A stretch of DNA of 64,000 nucleotides from Parascedosporium putredinis (taxonomy: Eukaryota > Ascomycota > Sordariomycetes > Microascales > Microascaceae). A model generated the notes under the pieces. It ran no database searches. It saw only the letters and a program-made list of their open reading frames with translations, and was not told the origin of the DNA. The position numbers and the translations under genes were made by a program. The stretch covers positions 124,001 through 188,000 of the forward strand of contig CASHTG010000018.1 of the NCBI GenBank assembly GCA_949357655.1, written 5' to 3'. Positions 34,427-44,210 of this stretch are shown here, piece after piece. Each line of letters opens with the position of its first letter. Position 1 is the first letter of the stretch.

Positions 34427-37400
34427 ATGGCAGCCGCCACAGCGACCAGCTCTTCCAAAATCTATGATTTCCTCATCCTCGTCGACGCGACCGCGTCCAT
34501 GGGCGGCTTTCTCGGCGCTCTCAACTCCTCCCTCCCCGAAATCATCCGCATCTCCGCCCTGACCGATTGTTTCGCCCGCATCGGCGTCGTCGCCTACCGC
34601 GACTACTGCGACGGGCCGAAGCTGCTCGAGTGGTCTGGCTGGTGCTACCCGTCCCCCAGCTCCGTACGACCGGCAGGTGATGAAGTCGTCGACGACGACC
34701 CCGCGGGAAGAGCGTGACGCAGGCGGAGCTGCTCGAGTTCGTCGCGGGGCTGCGGCCCATAGGCGGCGGCGACTACCCCGAGGCGGCGAAGACGGGCTTG
34801 GCCATGGCCCATCAGGTGATGCGCGCCGACGCCACCACCATCATGATCGTGTACGCGGACGCCCCCGCCCACTTCCCCCACAGCGGGGGCAGCGACCGGC
34901 TCAAGGAGATCAAGGCCCTGACGGCCCATTCGTACGGCGGGCACGGCAAGAAGTTCGCCGATTGGGTCTCGGCCGCGCGCACGCTCGCCGGCAAGGATGG
35001 CGGCAAGAGGGCCCGCGTCCACACCATTCTCAGTCCCACTATGCCCGTGGCCACCATTACGTTTAGCTACCTGTCGCTCGCCACGGGCGGCTTGTGCATC
35101 GGCCTCCCGAATCAGCGCAAGGAGACCATTTCCGAAGTCACCATCGGTATCCTCCTCGCCTGGATGGGGATTCCCTCGAGCGGGACGTCCGTGATCGGCA
35201 AGTTTGTGAAAAACGCGTGGCCCAAGCCGCAGCAGCTCGTCGCCATCAAGGATGAAAAGGTCTTTGACAAGACGAACCTCTTCAGGCGGGGAGCGCGCTG
35301 TCCGCGGACAACTTCGCCACGAGCGCCGATGAGATGGACGTCGCCGAGCTCGCCCAGGCCGTGGCGCGCCGCAAGGGCGTCGACGCCGCGGACTTTTCGA
35401 AGCGGTACGCCGCGGACCCGGACTACGCGCGGTTCGTGACGGGCCAGCTGCGGGGCATCATCACCGAGAACGTGACGGCCATGACGGTGAACCCCGTGTT
35501 TGGCACGTTATGGCGCACCGTGTGCAACGACCGCAAGAACCCGATGCGGGACGAGCTCATCCAGCTGTTTGGTAGTGAGGTGGAGAAGCTGAGCGCCGCG
35601 GCCGACGAGAAGCAGAGGATGAAGACGTGGCTGGAGGAGTCGTACAATTACGTGCAGGACATTGAAAACGCCGTGGCCGCGGTCCCTGACGAGGACCAGT
35701 TCCCCTGCGTGTACCTCGACCCCACGCAGGACTTTTCCGCGCTTGGAAGCGATGAGGATGCGGATGCGGATGCGGAGGAGGCGAAGCCGATTAACCAGTT
35801 TACGCGTAATGAGCTCTTGGAGATTGGGCGCTCGTGCGATTACAAGATTCTTCGGCGTCTCGGCAAGGTGTTGACGCGCCTTTCCTACGCCGAAAAGGCC
35901 GAGGACTTGCCCCAGCATATCCGCGAGGCTGGTACGGACAAGGTGCCCCGGATGCCTCTGGCCCTGGCGAGCAAGGACCACGAACGCCAGTTCTGGACGA
36001 TGCTGTTGCATACCGTCCTGCCCGGAACTATGCTCGGACGGCGGCCTGCCGCCCTCTTGGCCGCGCTCGCGCTACGAATGGGGATGCGGGCCCTCTTGGA
36101 CGCGGCGGACGAGGAACTCCGCGGGTACAGGCCTTACTGGAACACGATCGAGATCCCCGAGACGTGGAACCTAGGCTGCCTGGGCCTCTTGCTCGACGCT
36201 GACGACAACTTTGCCCAGCGGGTGCGCGACGGCGCGTCCAAGCCCCGGCCGACGACACGGTTGGAACACTGCTCCTACCCAAGGACAGGGCGCTGTTCAA
36301 GACGCTGGTGGACTACAAGATGCTAGAGCTCAACCTCAAGACCACGCTCACCGCCACGGTAGGCTGGAGCCCCGACAAGGCCAAGGCCGCCATGGGCCCC
36401 GTGGTCGTGTGCCGCCAGTGCGCGTTCCCCGCTCCGTGACCATCATGTCCCACAACGGCGTGTGCGGCCTATGCAGCGCCGAAACCGACTGGTGTGACTG
36501 CAGCGCGTGCCAGTCCTCCCAGGAACACGATGCGCGCCTAATCCATGGCGTCACGCGCGCAGACACGGCTGCCACAGCCGCCACTTGGGTCGAGTGCGGG
36601 GTGACGACGTGCCGTGCGCAGTACATCGTTTATAACCCGCAGGCTCTCAACGTGCGCGCCAAGTGCTTCTACTGCCGGCACTCGTCTGCCGTGGCGGCCA
36701 AGGATGCTCTCCTACCCAAGGCGCGGAGGAAGGGCGTGGAGGAGCCGCCGCTGGTTGAGTGTACGGGCTGTCTGAATCGCATGATTTATCCCAAGGAGTA
36801 TAGGCCCAAGGGCTTCGACGAAGCGGCGTGGCGGTGCCCGCACTGCGAGGGAGGTGCCGTGACGACGGTGGTGAAGGCGGAGACGACGGCGCAGAAGTTG
36901 GCGGATGAGAATGGGGCGGATTGGCTCCTCGTGAATAAGGACGGGGCGCTGCGTGAGCCGTTCAATGGTCGCACGCTCTTACGCGGCGTCGCACTGCGAC
37001 TTGGAGAAGCTGGCGGACAAGGTGAGCGTTCTGCCGGCGATGGCGGACGCAACGGCGCTCACGCTGCGCGGCAAGACGATCCAGAACGAAAACGAAGTCA
37101 AGGAGGCGCTACGAGGCTGGATCCTCCGCCGACGCGCCGAAGGCGCGCAGTGCTCCCTGTGCTTCTCGACCGTCGGCCGCAGCGCCATCCACCCAGCGTG
37201 CGGCCGGCGAGGATGCGGCCAGCAAATCTGCGGCCCGTGCCGTAAAGCATGGTACGGCATCAACGGACAGGGACGCATCATCAACGTCGCCGCGCTCTCG
37301 TGCCCCTTTTGCCGCCGGTTACCCGCCCCAACGGCAGTCTCGGCCTTTGGACTCACGCGGCTCGGCCACGCGCGCGACGCCGTACGACACGCGGGGTCCT

Positions 37401-37812
37401 GGATCTACGCGTGGTGTCGCGAGTGCGGGTTCGCGCGGCAGTTCATGGAGCGGTTGTGTGCGCGGGGCGCGCCCGAGGAGTTACGGGGGTGGACGTGCGG
37501 GGGTGTAATGACGCGCGGGAAGCTATTCTGCGGCAGGCGCGGGAGGCGGCGCAGGAGTACGCGCGCACGGGAAGGCGGCGGGAAGAGGCGGAGGCAGCGG
37601 CGCGGGCGGCGGGGCAACGGTGGCGGGCGGATCCGCGGGCGCCGAAGCTGTGTCCGGCGTGCGGGGTCATGACGGAGAAGACGGACGGGTGCGATCATAT
37701 TAGTTGTCCGTGCGGGGCGCATTGGTGTTATGCGTGCGGGGAGAAGCAGACGGAGAGGACGATTTATACGCATATGAATGAGGTGCATCGGACGTTGTGG
37801 TATGGGGGATGA
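34427..37812 (+). CDS. VWA-RBR protein, candidate E3 ubiquitin ligase
   Basis: A roughly 1,130-residue protein assembled from one locus without introns. The N-terminus is a von Willebrand A domain with a MIDAS-like FLILVDATASMGGF, then ARIGVVAYRDY and TTIMIVYADAPAH. A long helical middle follows (35300-36400). The C-terminal third is a RING-IBR-Rcat triad: CSLCFSTVGRS ... GRRGCGQQICGPCRKAW ... LSCPFCRR (about 37148-37320), a Cys-rich IBR-like WCRECGF ... WTCGGCNDA, and the Rcat LCPACGVMTEKTDGCDHISC followed by CGAHWCYACG (about 37648-37745). An extra Cys cluster precedes it (GVCGLCSAETDWCDCSAC, 36459). Frame junctions lie at 34705-34707, 35288-35291, 36243-36246, 36427-36430, near 36970 and 37499-37503. 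RBR enzymes pass ubiquitin through an Rcat Cys; the VWA part may bind substrate. Confidence 0.8.
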
Positions 37813-37956
37813 TGATGATGATTACTGAGGGGGGTATGACTTTTAGAAGGTAGTCGTTGTCACGAAGATTATTGTTTAATTTATAGAAGCAAAAAATGCA
37901 AGACTTTATGAATCTAGTGTTACTTCCTTGATCGTGAAACCATCTACCTTGCCTTT

Positions 37957-39592
37957 TTAACGCAGTCGTAACGTGATGCGGAAGGTTGTTGATGACCTCG
38001 AAGCGTCAAACACCCCATGTGCATCGAGCGATTTTCCTCCCAGTCTCAGGAACGCTGCCTCCGCCACACCCAAGCGAGACGCCGTCCCACTCACCCGTTC
38101 TAGGAATTGTTCCAATTTCGGGCCCTCGGGCACTTCGTCCGGCGCGGCAACGAGGCTCAGGCGTACTTTACTTTGCGCGTTGGGCGCGAGGTGCGCGACG
38201 AGGCAGAACGCGTGGCTGCCAGCAGCGCCGGCGAAACGAAAGAGCACCGCAGTGGAGAAACCAGAGTCATTTGCGCCCTCGACCGGGGTTCGCTGCGGCG
38301 GTACGAGAAGCGTGAGAGTCTTGACGGGCCCCATGTTCCACATCTCTGGTGGGTGAGCGCCGATAAACTCAAACGTGGGCGGCAAGGGCCCGACGCGCCC
38401 GCGGATATGGCACTTGAGGGGCGGAGCAATCGTGTCGCGCTGCCGGTCCCTCTTGGCGAGGTAGATGCTCCTCAAGGAGTGCTGCATTTGCGCATGGTCT
38501 CGCACGGGAATAGACACAGGCGCAGCGGGTAGTCGTGCGTACGCGGCCGGGCCGGCGGTTGGGTCCAGGGCGGCGGGGATGCCGATGAGGCTGTCGACGT
38601 CGGAGGCCTTGTAGCACGAGAGAACGACGAGAGATTCCCCGGGCCGCTGCTGGAGAGTCACGACGGGGACGGAGATTTGCACGCCGCGGTTCGTTAAACT
38701 GTAGGTCGTGCTCTGCGCGGCGGTGCTGGGCTCGACGTCGGCGCTGTCGGCGAACAAGGCGGGCGAGGTCGCAAAAGCGCCGATGCGACTGACCGAGTCG
38801 GGCTTTCCGGCGGCGTCCCAGGCAAAGATGGAATGGTCGTCGGACTCGTGAATGATTTCCTCTTGCAGGCGGAGAAACGCGTTGTCGCCCTCGCCGTAGA
38901 GCATGGCCATGTTGACGCCAAAGATGCCGAGCAGGCAATAGGCCATGTCCTCGACCCTCGTCGTCACGCGGCCCGCGGCCCAGGCCATGCGCTGGGCGAT
39001 GCTGGCAAATGGCCACTCGCCCGAGAGGATGACGTCCTCGCCGATGCGGGTGCGCGCCGAGATGCGCGCCGAGAGGTCTGCCTTGCTCCCGAGCCAGTCC
39101 CAGTTCGTGTCGAAGAAGTCGAGGTGGCGCGGGGCCAGGAGCTCTTGTAGGGTCCAGCCTCGGGTGAACCACCGGGCGCTCTCGAAGTCGGCGCCGACTT
39201 TACCTGCGGAGGGGCAGTTTCCTTTTCTTCATCCCCGGTCGTACGCTGCACGTCTTCTAGGACGGCGTAGCAGATGACGGACTCGCGGTACCACCGGAAC
39301 ATGGAGTTGATGGCCTCGGACAGCTCGGAGCTGCTCGTCTTGTCGATGCAGCACGTGTCTACCCAGAGGTACCGGACAGGCTGGGGAGTAGTGCGATGCG
39401 AGCCGCGAGGGCATCGCGGAAACCGACAATCTTGCGCCAGCCACGTTTTGTGCTGAGGTCCTTGTCGCGGTAGGTGACCTCCTGGAAGGTCACTTCGTCC
39501 TCGCCCCACGTGTGGGAGAGGATGGCGTAGGGCGGGATGGTCCCGTAGAGGAAGCTTTCTAGCTCTAGCGTTTCGATATTGATCAACCTCAT
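37957..39592 (-). CDS. HET domain protein (HET-D/E-type heterokaryon incompatibility)
   Basis: Starts MRLINIETLELESF, the standard opening of the HET-D/E subtype. HET motifs follow: YAILSHTWGEDEVTF, then YLWVDTCCIDKTSSSELSEA with INSMFRWYRES, then WFTRGWTLQELLAP. Next come RVEDMAYCLLGIFGVNMAMLYGEG and AFLRLQEEIIHESDDHSIFAW, also family-typical. No NACHT or repeat domain is present; the C-terminal half (to residue about 540) is a beta-rich region of unknown fold. Two frame junctions, near 39375 (PSLSG to PVRYLWV) and near 39205 (before GADFESARWF). HET domains trigger cell death on hyphal fusion between incompatible strains in several ascomycetes; this gene's own role is inferred only from the domain. 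Confidence 0.88.
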
Positions 39593-40380
39593 TGCGGCCG
39601 GTTAACGGGACGGGTCACAGTATCAAGGGGGATGCTTCATAGGCAAGCCGTTTTTTTGTTCTTTTTTTCCCTCTCCTAACCACAGCGTGATGCGTACAGT
39701 TGTTTTTTGTCAATCCCGTTTGCGTGGAGAGTTAACTTGCGAGCTATTGTGGTTTGATGAGATTTTGCGTTTGCCCTTGTGCACTGCATGAGAAAGGGGT
39801 TCAAAAGCAGCCCCTCAATCGCCGTCGGTGAAATTCGGCCGTGCTGACATGAGGCCGAAATAGTCTTAACCCCGATTTGCGGCAGTCACTGGCGAAGCCT
39901 CATGACAAGATGCTTATCAGTGAAGGTTTTCAACATGGATGATGCAATAACAGATTCTTATTCTTTTCGTTCCGACAACGAAAAATAGAGAATCTAGGTT
40001 CAACTCTGGTGTAACACGGCCCGGCTCGCGCTGTTAACGCTGTATAACCCAAGACCCAAAGTCCAATCGTAGGGTTAGTGATCCACTTCATCTCCTGTCA
40101 TCAACCGGAGACAATCCCTTTGTACAGTTCTCAGCAGCATACCGCATTTCAGGCATATATTGATGCATATTTTACATTTTGCCACGCTCGCCCAAACCCC
40201 TGAACAACTAAACTAGCCAACTCCTTAGCCTTGGTGTCGTGTATCCTTCAAACTTACGCGTATAGTACAAAACCCCTAGTTACGAAGAAGTAAATCGAAA
40301 TCAACCTCCGGGACCCGAACAACGCCTAAGAAGACCAAATATACCTCGCTCACTTACTCACCATCTTTCCTATCTTCTGT
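39593..40380. other. intergenic region
   Basis: 788 bp between the HET gene start and the 3' end of the FAD/Rieske gene; T-tracts near 39650-39670. No gene is seen. Confidence 0.5.
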
Positions 40381-42060
40381 TTACTCCACGGACTGTAGAC
40401 CCGCCTTAGCCGGCCCGGTGAGACACTCTCCCTCATTACTAAACCGACTCCCGTGAACGGGGCAATCAAACGTCTTCTCACCAGGATTCCAGCACACAAC
40501 ACCCTTCATGTGCGGACACAGCGCGCTCATCTTCGTCACGTTGCCCGCCTCATCCTTGTACACAGCTACAGGCTTTTCAAAAGTCGGGTTCAGCACGCCG
40601 CCGCACCCGGGGGCGAGGTCCTCGATGTCGGCGATGTCGGATTGTAGGAAGCGCTTGTACTCTTTGTTGATAGCCAACACGTTTTGCACCACAGTCGGGG
40701 CGGATTTGGCGATGGAGACAAGGCGCTTAGGATCGTATAGGCGGGTCCACTCGTTAGTCTTGCCATCGATGCTGTCGGCAATCAGCTTGCCGGCGATCAC
40801 GCCGTGTGTGAGACCGTTGCCGGAATCACCCGTCGCCACGTAGACCCTCTCGCACCCTTGGTTCTTGCCAATGAAGCCGACGTAGTCGACGGGCTCGTTT
40901 ATCTGCCCGCTCCATCTGTAATCAACCGACCCGGCCTTGGTGAAGCGCTCTCGCACCCAGTCTTCCAGCTCGGCGTACCTTCCCTCGGGGGTATCCTGCC
41001 CGACTCTATGATCGCAGCCGCCAATGATCAAGTAGTCATCACGATCGTCACACTCCGTCAAACGCACGTACTTGTAAGGTTCAGCAGAATCGTAGATGAA
41101 GCAGTCCTCAACGGACCCCTTTGGCACGCGGATGGCGAGCGCGTAGGTACGAAGGTACGCCATCTCACCGACAACACTAAGCTTCTGCAGCGGGATAAGC
41201 GTAGTCTCGGCCGCATAGGCGCATTCGACGGAGAAACCATCTGCAGTCTCAACCTTGACGCTCTTCTCGCCCGTGCCGAGGAGGCCGCTGCTCGTCTCTT
41301 GCACGGACATGACTCTCGTATTGGTGAAGCACTGAAAGTTGGGCTGCGACTGCAACCACTGCAGGATGCCGGTGAGATACAACGTCGGGTGGAAGGCAGC
41401 CTGGTTGGCAAAAGCAGTTCCCCCTCGCTGGTCAGGCCCACTATTCCAGCCACGGACGGCCAAATCATCGCGAAACGAGACACTCAACCCAAGCTTCCGG
41501 GCAACCTCGGCCTCGCGACGCAAATCAAGCATATCCCGATCACGTCGTTCATCGCCGCGCGGGTACTGCGAAATCTCGTAAGCATCAACGTGGCGGTACT
41601 CGCACGCAATACCAAGCTCCTTGGCGATATCCCCGACACGATGAAGCGCCCACGTGTGGCTATCCGCAGCGGCCTGAGCGCCCTCGGCGCCGTGCTTCGC
41701 GCGAAGCGCAGTGTAGTGGTCGTCCAAGGCATTGGACAGGTGGCCGCTCGTCCGGCCCGTTTCGCCCGAGAGGACCTCGCGGGCCTCGAGAAGAACAACG
41801 TCGCGCCCGCGCGACACCAATTCATAAGCGAGGGAGATACCCGCGATGCCGGCGCCTACGACGCACACGTCCGTCTTGGTGTCGGAGCGCAGCGGGGAGA
41901 AGCGCGGGTGGTCGTCGAAGGGGTGCTTGTGCACCCACACGGGGTCGGTGGCGCCTGTCGTGCGCGCAAAATGCTGTTTGGAGGTGTTGGTGGAGGACAT
42001 TCTGATGGTGGAGGAAAAGCCAGGGAGGATACGGAAGTTCTTATTGGAGATGGGTTTCAC
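40381..42060 (-). CDS. FAD-dependent oxidoreductase with C-terminal Rieske domain
   Basis: An uninterrupted 559-codon frame with no introns or frame junctions. The N-terminal 40 residues (MKPISNKNFRILPGFSS) may be a mitochondrial leader; a second possible start (MSSTNTSKQHF) lies about 20 codons in. The FAD-binding fingerprint is VCVVGAGIAGISLAYEL with VVLLEAREVLSGETGRTSGH, then the DAO-type body (YVATGDSGNGLTHGVIAGK). The C-terminus has a Rieske [2Fe-2S] motif, CPHMKG ... CPVHGSRF. This DAO-Rieske fusion is widespread in bacteria and fungi; the usual guess is amine or aromatic oxidation, but substrates are unknown. Start choice: the outer ATG gives the leader. Confidence 0.92.
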   Translation of the reverse strand: MKPISNKNFRILPGFSSTIRMSSTNTSKQHFARTTGATDPVWVHKHPFDDHPRFSPLRSDTKTDVCVVGAGIAGISLAYELVSRGRDVVLLEAREVLSGETGRTSGHLSNALDDHYTALRAKHGAEGAQAAADSHTWALHRVGDIAKELGIACEYRHVDAYEISQYPRGDERRDRDMLDLRREAEVARKLGLSVSFRDDLAVRGWNSGPDQRGGTAFANQAAFHPTLYLTGILQWLQSQPNFQCFTNTRVMSVQETSSGLLGTGEKSVKVETADGFSVECAYAAETTLIPLQKLSVVGEMAYLRTYALAIRVPKGSVEDCFIYDSAEPYKYVRLTECDDRDDYLIIGGCDHRVGQDTPEGRYAELEDWVRERFTKAGSVDYRWSGQINEPVDYVGFIGKNQGCERVYVATGDSGNGLTHGVIAGKLIADSIDGKTNEWTRLYDPKRLVSIAKSAPTVVQNVLAINKEYKRFLQSDIADIEDLAPGCGGVLNPTFEKPVAVYKDEAGNVTKMSALCPHMKGVVCWNPGEKTFDCPVHGSRFSNEGECLTGPAKAGLQSVE

Positions 42061-43257
42061 AAAGGGGGTGGGATATTTCCGTGGGAGAGGAGGAGTCGCG
42101 TTCTAGTGAGGGGACGCAGTGTTCTCATGCTACTGTGCAATGGATGGTTTTGTGTAGGATACCTCTTCCAGACGGATTGCACTGCCCTTCTTGAGGGCAA
42201 TGGGGAAGAGAAATGATTAAATAGTACGCATTCCGCTAGTATGTCACCTTCTTTCAAGAGCGTAATCAATGCCATTACAATTCGGACTATTCTCATTGGG
42301 AGACCGCACGAAGACGGTGAAGGCCTCGCGTCAAAAGGCGTCATGGCGCCGTCAGGTCGGTAACTCAGCTAACAGTATTGTAGCCCGTATTGTTTTTATG
42401 GTTAATCGTTGCGGGTCCTCTCCGGGCTCCGAATAGTTTCCGTCCAAACCGTAGGCTCGTTTGTCGCTTTCTCTCCCTCAGGAGAGCCGGGGCGGACGGT
42501 CCGATGACGCAATGATGCGGGAGGGCGCCAAACTCTGGCAGCGTGTGCTCTGTGGTCCCCGACGGTCTCACACGGCGGGGTAACAGGGCAACACAACGTT
42601 CAGATGTGAATACAAGACTCGATCCCGACAGTTTCCTCCGCGGGGTCGACGGATCGAGCCCGGTTGGTGAGAGGTGAGGGGGGCTTCCTCCGTATACAAC
42701 CCTGCTTACGGAGATGCACGCACTCCCCACGGAATGAGACCGGCCAGGTGGGTCCGATGCCGAGCGCGACAAGGGGCAATACATATAGAAACCGGATTTT
42801 GAACTGTGCCAAAAGATGGAGAAAAATAAATAGAAAGAACAAAAAAGAAGGGGCTCAATGCAGGAAGGCCAGATTCAGATGTGGGCTAGTACAATAGAAT
42901 TCAATATACAAAAACAAATTGACATAGGCCGACCACAAGTATCTCCGGAGAGGGGACACGAACGAAATTCAAGCACGCGTAGCTAGTATCGAACAGTTTG
43001 AAGTATATTTACTCTTGGTGAAATAAAGAAAATGTGGAAATGAAGCAAAGAAGAATAGCTTACACACTAGCTGTCGCGACCGGATATCATAAACAGTCCT
43101 CCATACCTCTCAGGCAGAGGACACCACGCTTGCTCTCCTGGAGAGTACCTGGCTCTCTCTCTCCTCATGGGCGAATCTACCACTCTCACCTCACCAAACA
43201 TCTCTCTTCATCCCGCCTTGCGTGCTCTTTTCTTCACCATCACCGTCTTCGCCTCCC
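42061..43257. other. intergenic region
   Basis: 1.2 kb between the FAD/Rieske promoter side and the 3' end of the cupredoxin gene. ORFs here lack any signature. Confidence 0.5.
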
Positions 43258-44210
43258 CTATACCTGGCCAACCGTTCCAATCAACGGAATCGTCGTACCG
43301 TTCGCCCCAGGGATGGATGATGGCAGAGCAGAGGGCGCCGCAGAGGGCGCGGCGGGAGCGGCGGGGCGGCACCGCCACCAGGGGGCCGCCCGTATTAGTC
43401 GGAATGATAAACGCCGCGGAAGCGAGGGGGATCTCGCCGACTACGCCTCCCTGCACCGTGGTCCCGTCGGTACTCGCTGCGGTTCCCGCTGCTACCTTGT
43501 TCATGGCAACGACCTGATCGGTGGTGAGCCTATTTAAGAAGATACTTGGTTAGCTCCGAACTAGAAGAAAGCAAGAACGCTCTGCCCCTTGCAAGGCAAG
43601 GTCGTAGGCTTCGTTGCGGCGAGAGGAAATGAGAAACACATACGGGTTGACAACCATGACCTGGCCGTTTCGGCAATGAGGTCCCGTCGCACAGTAGAGG
43701 AACATGGTGTTGGTGTTGGTCACAAACATGTTGAAGACGCCGACAGTCTGCTGACCTTCCACAAAGGGGATGTGACCGCTGTGCACCGCGCCGGGAAGGG
43801 CCGCCTGCAGGGGTTGGCAGGGAGCTTCGGCGGTGCTCTGGGTTACCGTGTGGTTGCCGGAGCTGAACTGGAACTGGATGATGTCTCCGGGCGAGGCAGC
43901 GACGACGTTGGGGACGAAGGTGTCCTGGGGTCCACCGACGACGACGGGGATGACACGGGCAAATCGCACGGCGGAGAGAACTTTAGTGAATAATGTTAGT
44001 GCCGAGTTGGAAGCAGGGATTGTTGGTTTTGACGAGAATAAGAGCAAGACTTCACACCCCCACTAGACTTCTCTTGCATATCCTCGCACTCTCGTCCTCT
44101 TCGAATATGGGATAGCTTACTCGGGACAGTGGAGACAGGGGTTCCAATAAAAATTGAGGCGCGGCCTGCGCCGTCGCGGCGAGGAGGGTGGAAGCGAGGG
44201 AGAATCTCAT
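43258..44210 (-). CDS. secreted cupredoxin-like (plastocyanin-fold) protein
   Basis: ATG at 44210 opens a signal peptide, MRFSLASTLLAATAQAAP. Exons 44210-44121, 43980-43644 and 43529-43258; introns of 140 bp (GTAAGC...AAAG) and 114 bp (GTATGT...AATAG). The core VVVGGPQDTFVPNVVAASPG ... IIQFQFSSGNHTVTQS is the fungal extracellular cupredoxin opening with the first copper His; YCATGPHCRNGQVMVVNP carries the Cys and second His. The tail is low-complexity Ala/Pro/Ser and ends GTTIPLIGTVGQV, a hydrophobic end that could support a GPI anchor. The frame changes in exon 1 (one base, to match intron phase) and in the G/C-rich tail near 43350-43385. Copper binding inferred; role unknown (electron transfer or wall protein). 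Confidence 0.78.

Noticed and set aside
40804..42216. 470-codon open frame on the plus strand
   Set aside because: It is the antisense of the FAD/Rieske gene; it has no domain and a composition (Arg/Gly/Val-rich) typical of a shadow frame of GC-rich coding DNA.
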